The position numbers and the translations under genes were made by a program. Below, piece by piece: positions 47,929 through 58,739 of a stretch of 64,000 nucleotides of DNA (positions are counted from its first letter, which is position 1; each line of letters opens with the position of its first letter). Under the pieces are notes generated by a model that ran no database searches, was not told the origin of the DNA, and saw only the letters and a list, made by a program, of their open reading frames with translations. The DNA is from Caprella mutica (taxonomy: Eukaryota > Arthropoda > Malacostraca > Amphipoda > Caprellidae), in contig CANNZV010002466.1 in the NCBI GenBank assembly GCA_947561585.1, positions 32,949 through 96,948 of the forward strand. The letters run 5' to 3'.

Positions 47929-47968
47929 AGTGAATAAGGACCAATCGAGAGTCTTGAAACTTTATTTG
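47929..47968 (+). CDS. HEPN-NACHT NLR-like protein, exon 6 (micro-exon)
   Basis: Acceptor TTTCTTACAG ends at 47928; donor GTGAGT starts at 47969. Only 40 nt, phase 2 in, phase 0 out. It gives R-VNKDQSRVLKLYL. It is the sixth exon to keep the frame, which supports it despite its size. I could not find the next exon in the rest of the window, so the C-terminus is unknown. Confidence 0.6.
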
Positions 47969-48221
47969 GTGAGTGAGAGAGAAGTGAAATAATTTCTCTG
48001 AAGTGATTAGAAACAAATGGATTGATATTTATAGACTATTTTATTTGATGATTACCATCATATTTAATTATAATCAAACCCCTACCCAGCATCAGTATAA
48101 TCTGTCAATTTGCACTGTACTATTGGAGTAAATTACCATTATTGTAGATTATCAATACCTATTATAAGGGATTTTTCAAGTGTGGATTCTGTTCGAATCC
48201 ACACTTTCGTACTTAATTTAA

Positions 48222-48550
48222 GGCAGATTCACACGATCAATATGTATTGACAGTGTTTTTATTGACAATATTGGATATTGACAATTTCGAGTTCGCACGA
48301 TCAATAATATGTATTATCAATATTTCAATCAGTAATTGCTCTGACTACATAAGGAAGTGCTTGTGTTGTGCTGAAATGAGGGACTAAAAAGTTTTGCCCT
48401 GCGCTTATTGCTCAAATATTGATGAGATTTCTGAGCACTTTTAATCGCATCAATATTTTCATCAGTCCATCAGTACCCCGTTCAGACAATCAAAACATTG
48501 ATACAATAATTAGTAAATATTGTCAATAATATTGATTCTGTGAAGCAGCC
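48222..48550. mobile_element. MITE with TTAA flanks
   Basis: The ends GGCAGATTCACACGATCAAT and, complemented, GGCTGCTTCACAGAATCAAT are inverted repeats. TTAA lies on both sides (48218-48221, 48551-48554). TTAA is the piggyBac target; a Harbinger-type TTA/TAA duplication is the alternative. About 330 bp, no coding sequence. Confidence 0.8.
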
Positions 48551-48554
48551 TTAA

Positions 48555-49490
48555 GTTTCAGGTTAAAGGCAAACTAATTCACTCAATTGTTTATTAAAGA
48601 TAAAAAGAGTTTCGTATTTTTATATCTGAAAATGAAGACGAAATATTTAGAAATTATAAAAGTGAAAGTTAAATTTAATTAGTAATTAGGTAGCCAAAGA
48701 CTAAATTAACTAATTACACACTAAACGAAAGGGTTAAACAAAGAGTTATATAGTTTTAATAAACCGACAAATGACAGTGAACTAAATTAAAGAAATTGTT
48801 ACAGATGGCGAATTAAATATAAAAATTTATCTTAAACTTTAAATAACAATAAATCAAATGAAAATTAATTTTATCACTTTCAATCTTTGAATCTTAACTG
48901 TGAAATATTAACTAATGCAGAAATAAACTAAGGAGAGAAATGACGTCAGAAGTGAGCTGAATTTACTAGGAAATAACACTTGATAAATATGGAAATTTTC
49001 TGCCAACAGAAAGAAAAAGAACCAACAGGAAGTGTGAAGAAAACAATGTAAAGAGGAAGAGAGAGAAAAGGAAGAAAGAGAAGAGGAAGAGAGAGAAGAG
49101 GAGGACGAGAGAGAGCAGGGATGGATAGAAGAGAAAAGGAGAGAAAGAAACCATATTCTCAATTAATCATAATTATTTTAATATTTATTTTATTGGTAAT
49201 TTAGTTTTCTATTTTTAATCATAAACTGTAACTACTTTTATATTTTGTAGATACTATTTTATTTCATAATGAATAATTTGCAATTCTTATACTTTTAACC
49301 TCTATTATCCGCACATGGTTTTTATATGAGAAGAACAGCTCTTAAAAACATCCATGATTGTTGTTGTTACTTTTAATAAAGACTAATAACTTTAGTTTGA
49401 AATCTTAAGCATCGAAATGTTCAGAGTAATGTGTAGGTGAAAGAATATAAGTCTATTCACATTATCTGAGTTATTTACCTGCTTTGTTTT
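48555..49490. other. Non-coding spacer with a purine-rich tract
   Basis: Contains a GA-rich stretch at 49010-49155 (GAGAGAAGAGGAAGAGAGAG type) that gives Ser/Leu/Phe-rich false frames on the minus strand. No gene and no exon of the upstream gene was recognised. Confidence 0.5.
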
Positions 49491-49509
49491 CCAAAGTCAT
49501 TCCAACCAG

Positions 49510-49675
49510 GGAATGGCTTTGCTGTTTACACTAGCACGTGAGGTGGCGCTTATGGAGACTAGAATTTGAGTCAGTGAGTAACCGGTGTACTAACCAGGAA
49601 TAAACTTTACGGTTTACACTAGCACGGGAGGTGGCGCTTATGGAGACTAAATTTGGAGTCACTGTGTACTCAGTT
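49510..49675. repeat. Two-copy direct repeat, about 93 bp
   Basis: GTTTACACTAGCACG, then AGGTGGCGCTTATGGAGACT, occurs twice, the second copy about 93 bp after the first. Confidence 0.85.
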
Positions 49676-49944
49676 CGGATTTTTACTTTAATAGCTTTTA
49701 GAATAATTAACAGTTTGTTTCATTTGAATATACAATCAATATTAGTAATGATTTATGATATAAAGTTGTATGTGTTAGATGTTTGATTAAAGTTTTAAAC
49801 CAATAATTTGTGTCTACAAAAAAGTTCCTCTTCTTAATTTTTCTTTCATTCGCAACTGTCGCATCAAATTAAAATCTTCAACACAACCTTAGAAAATCTT
49901 TACAAAAATTATAAACTTAGGGTAAAGAATAGGGGTGACTTGTC

Positions 49945-50580
49945 CATTCGCCGAGAAAACACATTCGGCGCGCGATAATTTGCGGAAAAATATGATTCTT
50001 TAAAAAGGTAAACAAATTATCATATGTCCAGACGAAATTATATATAGATGAGCTTAAATATAACTATTCCTTTTATAAAATATTGACAATATGGAGAAAT
50101 GTATTTGAGTACAAAATAGATCTATTTATTTCTAGGTTTTCAAAATATTCAATCTCGAAATTGATAATTTAGAGTTATTTAATCCATTTATTCTAACATA
50201 AACTTTTCATTTTTCTAAAAGGAGTTGCTGAGCAAAATTGATTTCGACTTCCTTTTTGTACTACATATTGTCAATATTTTATAAAAGTAATAGTAAATGA
50301 ATATTCTTAAAATCTAGAAATAAATCTGTCAAAATCATTTCCTTTTGTAACTGATAATTGTGCCCAGAAAATAGAATTAACATATAGTTAATAAACTGAC
50401 ACAACTATAATGTAACACTAACATTATATGAGTTAATTAAAATAACGTAAGTTCATTTATATGTAATTTCATTTGGACATATGAGATAAATTCGTTTACC
50501 TTTTTAAATAAGTGTCGTTCAGCGAATGTGTCGTGCGGCGAATTTGTTTTCGGCGAATGTATTTTCAGCGAATTAACCCA
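49945..50580. mobile_element. Fold-back element with CATTCGCC-type short-repeat ends
   Basis: The left arm (CATTCGCCGAGAAAACACATTC... then GGTAAACAAATTATCATATG) mirrors the right arm (CATATGAGATAAATTCGTTTACC... then GCGAATGTATTTTCAGCGAA). The interior also mirrors around about 50255 (GAGTTGCTGAGCAAAATTGA region). No ORF. Confidence 0.8.
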
Positions 50581-50586
50581 GAACCC

Positions 50587-51079
50587 TGTAACGTAAGATA
50601 ATAGAATAAACTATTTACTCCCCTAATCTTTTAATGAACCCTGTTATATTATTGTACCTAATAGAAATACTTACGTAAATACAGCTGACCTGACACCAAT
50701 ATGCAATGTTTGTGTTAATTTAGTAGTCGCAACTGATATGTTTACTTATTGTGACGTAATGAGGGACATATTCTTGTGTCTAGGTTAATTCGCCTAAAAC
50801 ACATTCGCCGGAAACACTTTCGCCAAAAACACATTCGCCGCACGAACATTCGCCGAGTGACACTTCCGCCGAAAAATATGATTATTTAAAAATTTATCTC
50901 AAATGTCCAAATGAAATAACATATAGATGTAATTTACGACTACTAAATTAACACAAACATTGCATATTGGTGTCAGGTCAGCTGTATTTACGTAAGTATT
51001 TCTATTAGGTAAAATAATATAACAAGGTTCATTAAAAGATTAGGGGAATAAATAGTTTATTCCATTATCTTACGTTACA
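50587..51079. repeat. Second fold-back fragment in a rearranged arrangement
   Basis: 50587-50730 is the reverse complement of 50935-51079 (for example TGTAACGTAAGATAATAGAA against TTATCTTACGTTACAG). Between them, 50785-50875 carries five to six CATTCGCC-type short repeats followed by the arm sequence seen inverted at 50440-50500. The order differs from a simple fold-back, so this is a rearranged or partial second copy beside the first. Confidence 0.75.
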
Positions 51080-51594
51080 GCGAATAATAATAAACAAAAA
51101 GATAGATAGCTGAAATAGAAAGACGGTATCCAACATACAACTATTGGTCATAAAATTCATTGTCAGGTCGAAGTTTTCCACCTTTCTCCTGATGATGAAT
51201 AGAAATCTCTCTATTCGAAAGCTTGAAACCTGATAAAACCTTCAACCTTGAGTTTAAATAACCTCATAATACTAAGGTATGTAAAGAGTAAGTAGCTATT
51301 AATGTCACTGCTAGGAAATATTTCACAATATTTTGCAATGCACGTGTTATATCTTTAGATATTATAAGTCTTACTTAAAGATATTAATATTATAATTACA
51401 AACTAATCTAATATTAAAAAGAATACATCAATCAACACATATTAAAAGTAAGTCTTAAATTAGTCAAAAGCATAATCATTGAATGATTATCTATTATATT
51501 AGGTTGAAAGCTTATTAACTTTATTTTTAATAGAATCACGTGATTTATATGAACGCGTTCAATCTCTTTATCATTCCAAATTAATGCGTGACCG

Positions 51595-51665
51595 GAAAAT
51601 TCGTCCACGGAAAATTCGTCCGCAGAATATTCGTTCACGGAAAATACGTCCACGTAAAATTCGTC
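51595..51665. repeat. Short tandem repeats, 15-bp unit (ACGGAAAATTCGTCC)
   Basis: Five imperfect copies of ACGGAAAATTCGTCC, similar in shape to the other 14-17 bp repeats. Confidence 0.85.
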
Positions 51666-53668
51666 CATTAAACGCAAATTAACATTAAACAAAATGCTAT
51701 GATAAATGTTTTGATATAAAGTAGTCTAAAATGTATGTTAGTGATAGTACAAAGCTAATGTACTTTGTAAATTGTATCCATAAAGTTTATTGTACTGCAC
51801 AATTCATAAATGTTTATTGTTTAATGAAACATTAATCTCGATAGATATATAATAATTTTATTAATTTAATTTATGATGAAATGTTTGGTGCTCTAACTAA
51901 CGTTATTAAAGGTTCCCTCCACTCTAATTTTTTCATTACTCTATTCATTAGAGCTAACGTTACTCATTACAAAACTGCAAACCATTTAAAATTTTGGTTC
52001 TATATTTTGATTATAAAATGTAATTTAAGTTATTTCAAGCGAAGAAAAAGGATACACTGAATCTTGAAATATTCAAAACCATAATAAAGCTTTTAGACAT
52101 ATTATAAATGGTTACCTATACCACTAACTACTATACCCTAAAAAAATTGGTATCTACCTAAAATTGAATGTATTTATATACCTAATTACCATTGAATTTA
52201 CAATAACAGGTGATAAATTAGACTGCAACCTTGTTCTTCTATGAATCTATTGGATATTAGAAAGAGTGAAAGTTGAATGTGAATATTTGTTATATAATTA
52301 ATTATGAACAGAATACTTGGTCGATTTCTTTTCTGTTACCTGAAATATGCTCTTAAAAATATGCTTTATAGCCCAAATCTGTGCTAAATATGCCGTTATA
52401 AATTGACTATAGTTATACCTTAAATAACGTTTTCTTTATCTAAAAAACATTAAAAACATACCGTATGAGTCAAATGGTGGACTTAATTACGTATACTTTT
52501 CTTTAATTTTGAGGTTGTAAGGTATATGATGTTGAATAATGTTTCCCGTTTCAAATGGAAAATCATCGAAATACATTTTTTGTAATTATTAAAAATGGAG
52601 TTGGAAATCGAACCACATTTTGTGCATCGCATTTTTGAATAAACTTAAAATTACATTGAATAATATAGCAACAAATAACCATAAACGATAATTTCTCAGA
52701 TTCTCAGTTCTACTAAGAGACAGCTAAAGTTTCATTAATATCTAACAAAATATTAGAACAAGAAAAAATAAGTCTATATAACGATATATGGTAAATAATG
52801 AGATTTAATTATTTATTCATCTAGCTAAATAAAAATGATAGTAGCTATATTTAGAATATAAATAATTTAGCAATAAACAATTTTAAGTTTTGAAAAGCTT
52901 CTTTCTACTTCATTGCAACTGATGTCAACGGGGCGGGCGTACTTGAAATACATTGCATTTTGTATAATATTCCTTTCAATCTGCACCTCTTTCACTCCAG
53001 CGATAATGCTTCGTATTTATTCTATGAGTTGCAATCCATGATTATTTGCTACAATATGGTTGGTATCATGTTGGCATCATCCTCATTCAAATCAACAAAA
53101 TTTACACTCTTTTACGCCTATTTTTCGCTGTTTTAAACTGGGATACAGCATTTGATTTCTTGTAGCTACTCAGCTTCACATTGCATGGCTTGCATTTCAA
53201 AAAAACGTTTTCATTGCATAACACCCAAATTCATCAACTAAATTTCATATCATGACGTTATCAGACCGCTTAACTTTGGGTATTATTAATTAATGAGTTG
53301 TTAAGACTACGAGGACTTGGAACTAAATGACTTGCTAAAATATTACAACAACAAAAAAATTGTAAATAGAAAATGGAGCAACTGTAGCATAAACTTTAAT
53401 ATCTCTTAAATAGAGTTTGTTGTAGCATAGACAAAAATATCCTTAAATAGAATTTTACATGCTTTGTATGCAAAATAGATTAATGCCTATAAAGCATAGA
53501 TCATCTATGCTTTTTTAGCTTTCTATGCTGTTATTCTGTTAGAGCATAGAAATCCGGGCTCTAGTCATCATTTACTTAGAAACTATGTGTATTGGATCAA
53601 AACGGAGAAAACGAAATTACCAACGCGAAAAAACATTATAGTCAGTTGAATTTTAAAATTTTCAAGAA
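51666..53668. other. Non-coding AT-rich spacer
   Basis: Two kilobases with no recognisable gene or transposon. A small palindrome, AAGCATAGATCATCTATGCTTT-like, lies at about 53500. The 51080-51594 stretch to its left is likewise empty. Confidence 0.5.
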
Positions 53669-53673
53669 TGATC

Positions 53674-53943
53674 TGATAATATTTTAAGAGAGCAGTGGTT
53701 AAATGAAAGTCTGGTAAATGAACTAAACAGTATATTGACACAACCTAAATAGTATACAGAAACTGGGAAAACGGAATAACTACAGAGGTGAAAAGTTCAC
53801 CACCTCTCTGCACAACAGCGTGTTGTCAACTAAACAAAAGAATGCGACTATGTGAATAACCGAAATCATAAATGGATAAAATGATAATTTCCTTTCAATG
53901 TGTAATATATCAATCTACTAATAAGTACCAAAAATAATCAACA
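53674..53943 (-). repeat. Copia 3' LTR
   Basis: The LTR runs TGTTGATTATTTTTGG...AATATTATCA on the minus strand, with TG...CA ends, and is identical to 58047-58316. Confidence 0.95.
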
Positions 53944-53950
53944 CTCCTTC

Positions 53951-56900
53951 TCACATTGTAAGGAATTTATCCCTTGACAACATACCAAGCATCTTCCTCA
54001 GGAAACAAAATTTATCTGCTGACAAGCTCTTAGTAAAAATGTCAGCTAACATCTTATCTGTAGGACAATATTTCAAAAGAATTTCATTATTAATAACAGC
54101 ATTACGAACAAGGTGGTATTTTATATCTATGTGCTTAGTCCTAGGATGATGCGTTGGATTATTACTAATACTTATGGCAGCTTGGTTGTCCTCGAATATT
54201 ACAACTGGCTCTTTTACTTTAACACTCATTTCTTTAAGTAATCTAGACAACCAAATTGCCTCTTGTGTAGCACTAGCAAGAGCAACATATTCTGCTTCTG
54301 CAGTTGAGAGTGCAACACAATTTTGTTTACTAGAACGCCAAGAAATGACACCACCACTGAACTGAAAACAATAACCTGATGTCGATTTCCTGTCGCTATG
54401 ATCTCCAGCCCAGTCTGAATCAGAGAAACCTCTGCAATCGCTAGAGTTAGTCTTTGAATACATAATTCCAAGATCAATAGTTCCATTTAAGTAACGCAAA
54501 ATTCGTTTGACAGCACACCAATGTTGCTCTGTAGGATTTGAGCAAAAACGAGCAACTTGATTTACAGCATAAGTCAGATCTGGTCTGGTTCTCATAGAAA
54601 TATACAACAAACTACCTACGGCTGACTGATACAAAGTTTTGTCACATAGATTTGAGTTTTCATTTGCCTTTTCTAACTTAATATTTGGTTCCATAGGCGT
54701 CTGAACGGGTTTAGAATTTTCAAAATTGAATCTCTTTAGAAGAGAACTAGCATAAGTAGTTTGATTTATGAACAGTTTTTCTTTATTTTGAATCACATTT
54801 ACACCTAAGAAATAATTCAATTTACCTAGATCCTTCATTTTATATTTGTTAGAGAAAGCAGCTTTGATTTGAGCAACTCTAGTGTGTGACTTTGAAGCAA
54901 TAATGAGATCATCTACATATACAGCAATGACACTTATGTCATTTTCAACTGAGCAAGTATAAATACATGAATCACCAGATGATTGTGCAAATCCAAGCTC
55001 TTTCAAAAATGTGTCCAAGGATCCATTCCAGCAACGAGGACTTTGCTTCAGACCATACAAACTTTTATTTAATTTTAGAACACAGTCCTCTTTGCCTGGA
55101 ATAACAAATCCTTCAGGTTGAGACAAATAAATTTCTTCAGTTAAATCTCCATTCAAGAATGCAGATGTAACATCCATATGATGTAATTCTAAATCATATT
55201 CCATAGCTACTGAAAATAATGTTCTGAGTGATTCAAAACGAACTACTGGTGCAAATGTTTCATCATAATCTAATCCTGATCTTTGGGCAAATCCTTTTGC
55301 AACTAAACGAGCTTTAAAACGTTCTACGTTTCCATTTGCATCAATTTTTCGCTTATACACCCATTTTGAATCAATTGGCTTACAATTTTGAGGTAACTTT
55401 ACTAAAGTCCAAACATTATTTTCTTTGATTGAATCAATTTCGTTTTGCATTGCTATTTTCCATTTACCTGAATCTTTTGATTTCATTGCATCACAAAAAT
55501 TTAAGGGTTCATCTTTTTTATCATCACAAGCCAAGTAAGTCCAATCACCATACCTATCAGGTTCACGTCTATTCCTCAATGATCGTCTCAATTGAAAATT
55601 TTCATCATCATTTACATTTAGTTCTTCTGAATCTACTTGATCATTGTCGTCCGACATGTATGGTAATTGAATTGATGAATCAAGACTGGATGCATTTCTC
55701 TCCTTCTCAACAGAAGATCGTTGAGACTCATTGAAGACCATGTCTCTACTGATAACAATTTTCTTACGCTCCAAATCATAGACTCTGTAAGCTTTACTTT
55801 GACTACTGTAACCAAGAAAAATGCATCGTCTAACCTTAGGATCTAATTTTGAGCGCTCATCTCCCGGAATATGAGGGTAGCATACACAGCCAAAAACTCT
55901 CAAATGTTTTATACTTGGCTTACGACCAAACAAAGCCTCATATGGGGTATTACTCTTAAGTGCAACAGTTGGACTTCTATTTCGTATATAAACAGCTGTT
56001 GAGACAGCTTCAGCCCAAAAAGACTTATCTAGTTTAGCATCAGATAACATACATCTAGTAGCTTCAATTAATGTCCTATTTAGTCTCTCTGCAACACCGT
56101 TTTGTTCAGGTGTTTTTGGAACAGTTTTTTCGTGTTTGATACCCTCATTTCTGAGAAACGATTCAAATTCATTTGACGTATACTCGCCACCATTATCTGA
56201 TCTTAGAATTTTAATCTTTTTGCTAAATTGATTTTCAACTGATGCTTTAAACTCTTTAAATTTATCAAAAGCCTCACTCTTAGCTTTAAGAATATAGCAC
56301 CAAACATAGCGAGTACAATCATCAATAAAAGTAATGATATAATTACCTCCTCCTAATGAGGATGGAGTGATTTTACCACACAGATCAGTATGAATTAGCT
56401 CAAGAGGTTTTGTCGTTCTATGATTAGCCAATTTAGGAAATGGTTTTCTAGACGCTTTACCTTCAACACAGTTTTCACAGAAGAAATCATTTCTATTTAA
56501 ATTAGTTACCTTTAAATCAAGTCCTCTGACTAAGTTATCATTAATCAATTTCTTCAAATTATCAAAACCAACATGCGCTAACCTCTTGTGCCAAAGCATT
56601 GTCTGATCGTCAACATTGGAAACAACATTTGCATTATCATAAGAACCAATATTCGAAGAACAAAGATAATACAAATTTTCTACCTTAACTCCTAAAGCGA
56701 GTAAAGAATTGTTATGATAGACCTCACAAGCTGTATCTTTAAATTTCACTTGTTTACCATTTTCAGTTAATCTAGAAATACTTAATAAATTTGTTTTTAA
56801 TTCAGGCACATAAAGCACATTAGAAATAACACATTTCTTACTTATATTGTTTGGAAATTTTAAAATCACTTGAACTTCACCAACAGCAACTGCTTCCAAG

Positions 56901-57814
56901 GGCCTTCCATCACCAACGATGACGCCTGTAGATGTTTTTAAGTTGTCCATCTTGATGAATAGCTCCTTTTGATAGGTCATATGCTGGGTGGCTCCTGAAT
57001 CCATAATCCAGGACTTTGAGAGACTTTCAACAGGTGTAGATAAAGCACTGGCATATAATGTTACCTGCTCTTCATTTTTCTCCTTATTCAGCTCAACAGT
57101 GTTTGCTTTGTTAGATTTAGCAAGCCAAACACGGCAGTTACGTTTAGTGTGGCCTATTTTTCCACATTCATAACATTTCACATTATTCTTCTTGAATCCA
57201 GTGTGAGAATTATTCTTAGAAGTTAGAGCATGGGCTTTGTCGTCTTTCACCTGCATCTTACTTTCCTCGTGTAGAAGTCGCTCTGTAACTGTTTCCCACG
57301 ATGGAACATTATCCGTGGCTTCTAATGCCGTAACTAATGTAGAAAAAGAATCTGGTAAAGATGCTAACACGTTAATAACGCGATCTTCTTCTTCAACTGC
57401 ATCTCCCACTACTGCCAACTCATCAAATAGTTCAGTAAATTTCTTGAGGTGCAACTGCATACTGTCACCAGGTTTCAATTTCATGGAATATAACTGACGC
57501 CGCAAACGTAGCTTATTAGCCCACGTTTTCCGTTGAAACGTACCTTGTAATTTATTCCACACATCAGCGGGATCATCTGGATCACCCAAGAGATATAGCA
57601 ATTTTGGTTCAACAGCAAGTACTATAGTTGCTAAAGCTTTATCTCTACGCTTAACATACTTTTTGTAATCAGTTGAATCAGGATCATCTGGGACATCTTC
57701 AGTACCAGTTACAATTGAATAAAGGTCCTCCCTCATCAGCGCCATTTTAAGTTGTACCTTCCATGTGGCATAGTTACTTTCATTAAGCGGAACAATAACA
57801 TGTTTCGGGTCCAT
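53951..57814 (-). CDS. Copia Gag-Pol polyprotein, 1287 residues, intact
   Basis: The ATG at 57814 is chosen over an in-frame TTG three codons upstream. Residue positions, counted from that TTG, are: Gag with YATWKVQLKMALMRE; the CCHC zinc knuckle CYECGKIGHTKRNC (about 217-230); protease WIMDSGATQH (about 272); integrase HHCC (LWHKRLAHVG ... FFCENC), then IHTDLCG, LRSDNGGEYTS and PEQNGVAERLNRT for the DDE residues; reverse transcriptase KARLVAKGFAQRSGLDYDET and VYVDDLIIAS; RNase H GFSDSDWAGDHSDRKSTSGY, LSTAEAEYVAL and TKHIDIKYH. The gag-protease-integrase-RT-RNase H order is diagnostic of Ty1/copia (Pseudoviridae type). No stop or frameshift. Confidence 0.97.
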   Translation of the reverse strand: MDPKHVIVPLNESNYATWKVQLKMALMREDLYSIVTGTEDVPDDPDSTDYKKYVKRRDKALATIVLAVEPKLLYLLGDPDDPADVWNKLQGTFQRKTWANKLRLRRQLYSMKLKPGDSMQLHLKKFTELFDELAVVGDAVEEEDRVINVLASLPDSFSTLVTALEATDNVPSWETVTERLLHEESKMQVKDDKAHALTSKNNSHTGFKKNNVKCYECGKIGHTKRNCRVWLAKSNKANTVELNKEKNEEQVTLYASALSTPVESLSKSWIMDSGATQHMTYQKELFIKMDNLKTSTGVIVGDGRPLEAVAVGEVQVILKFPNNISKKCVISNVLYVPELKTNLLSISRLTENGKQVKFKDTACEVYHNNSLLALGVKVENLYYLCSSNIGSYDNANVVSNVDDQTMLWHKRLAHVGFDNLKKLINDNLVRGLDLKVTNLNRNDFFCENCVEGKASRKPFPKLANHRTTKPLELIHTDLCGKITPSSLGGGNYIITFIDDCTRYVWCYILKAKSEAFDKFKEFKASVENQFSKKIKILRSDNGGEYTSNEFESFLRNEGIKHEKTVPKTPEQNGVAERLNRTLIEATRCMLSDAKLDKSFWAEAVSTAVYIRNRSPTVALKSNTPYEALFGRKPSIKHLRVFGCVCYPHIPGDERSKLDPKVRRCIFLGYSSQSKAYRVYDLERKKIVISRDMVFNESQRSSVEKERNASSLDSSIQLPYMSDDNDQVDSEELNVNDDENFQLRRSLRNRREPDRYGDWTYLACDDKKDEPLNFCDAMKSKDSGKWKIAMQNEIDSIKENNVWTLVKLPQNCKPIDSKWVYKRKIDANGNVERFKARLVAKGFAQRSGLDYDETFAPVVRFESLRTLFSVAMEYDLELHHMDVTSAFLNGDLTEEIYLSQPEGFVIPGKEDCVLKLNKSLYGLKQSPRCWNGSLDTFLKELGFAQSSGDSCIYTCSVENDISVIAVYVDDLIIASKSHTRVAQIKAAFSNKYKMKDLGKLNYFLGVNVIQNKEKLFINQTTYASSLLKRFNFENSKPVQTPMEPNIKLEKANENSNLCDKTLYQSAVGSLLYISMRTRPDLTYAVNQVARFCSNPTEQHWCAVKRILRYLNGTIDLGIMYSKTNSSDCRGFSDSDWAGDHSDRKSTSGYCFQFSGGVISWRSSKQNCVALSTAEAEYVALASATQEAIWLSRLLKEMSVKVKEPVVIFEDNQAAISISNNPTHHPRTKHIDIKYHLVRNAVINNEILLKYCPTDKMLADIFTKSLSADKFCFLRKMLGMLSRDKFLTM

Positions 57815-58027
57815 TGTGAACAATCACAATAACTGCAGATTCACAAACAAATTGTTTGTGTGAACAATCTACCAATTGCGTAGTGTATAGCCGCACTCAG
57901 GCTTCAACACCGTACAAACGAATACACGTTTGTCCTCGCTGACCTTGAAACGCAGTAACTGCCCACACAGTAACACTGTCACGTAGGCACAAAATCACTG
58001 AAAATTTAATTCATTTAACCAGGGCGA

Positions 58028-58046
58028 TTTCTGGGCCCATAACCAC
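58028..58046 (-). other. Copia primer binding site
   Basis: Directly next to the 5' LTR the minus strand reads GTGGTTATGGGCCCAG, matching the internal initiator tRNA-Met half used to prime copia reverse transcription. Confidence 0.85.
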
Positions 58047-58316
58047 TGATAATATTTTAAGAGAGCAGTGGTTAAATGAAAGTCTGGTAAATGAACTAAA
58101 CAGTATATTGACACAACCTAAATAGTATACAGAAACTGGGAAAACGGAATAACTACAGAGGTGAAAAGTTCACCACCTCTCTGCACAACAGCGTGTTGTC
58201 AACTAAACAAAAGAATGCGACTATGTGAATAACCGAAATCATAAATGGATAAAATGATAATTTCCTTTCAATGTGTAATATATCAATCTACTAATAAGTA
58301 CCAAAAATAATCAACA
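58047..58316 (-). repeat. Copia 5' LTR
   Basis: Identical in length and sequence, by eye, to 53674-53943. On the minus strand it precedes the primer site and leader. Confidence 0.95.
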
Positions 58317-58321
58317 TGATC

Positions 58322-58739
58322 ATCCTAATATTTGGAAATTAATCGAGCAAAAATGAAAGAAGATGAGTTAACCCAAACTAAAAGAATTCAAACAAATAGA
58401 GGTGAAACTCAGCGTAAAGGGCAAAATTTCGAGATATTGACGAACAAATATAATAGGTCGGTCAAACTAGAGAAGAATAGGAAAAAAAATATTAAAAAGC
58501 TAATTTTTACATATGTTACTTTATAGGTGTTGTTATATCAATTTAAAAAAGTTTACCACTTTATGTCATTGGATTTCGAAGTTATTGAAGAAATTCTTTT
58601 TGAAGGTTTAAAACAGTGTTTCAATATCTGTGGAGTTTTTTTAAGCACCTTTCTGGTTAAAAAATGTCATTCATTTGCTAATTGCGGCTAATGAAACGCA
58701 TTTTATTTATATTTTACCAATAAGTTTACACAGTACTAT
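58322..58739. other. Non-coding spacer
   Basis: A 64-codon Lys/Thr-rich open frame (58332-58526) has no recognisable domain. Nothing else is seen. Confidence 0.4.

Larger units (their letters stand above)
53674..58316 (-). mobile_element. Complete copia LTR retrotransposon, recently inserted
   Basis: Two 270-bp LTRs (53674-53943, 58047-58316) read as identical. The 5-bp target duplication TGATC is exact at 53669-53673 and 58317-58321. The single gag-pol ORF is open. The minus-strand 5' end has the copia half-tRNA-iMet primer site, and GAGAAGGAGTG before the 3' LTR serves as polypurine tract. Identical LTRs mean little time since insertion. It should be autonomous and possibly active. Confidence 0.96.

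Noticed and set aside
48908..49162. Ser/Leu-rich minus-strand frames
   Set aside because: They are translations of a GA-rich low-complexity tract.
48000..53600. Further exons of the HEPN-NACHT gene
   Set aside because: I looked for phase-0 acceptors followed by an open, protein-like reading and found none that I could support. Candidates such as 49242 and 52209 hit stops at once or code for nothing recognisable.
54174..57497. Plus-strand frames within the copia region
   Set aside because: They are shadows of the intact minus-strand Gag-Pol ORF and contain no independent domain.
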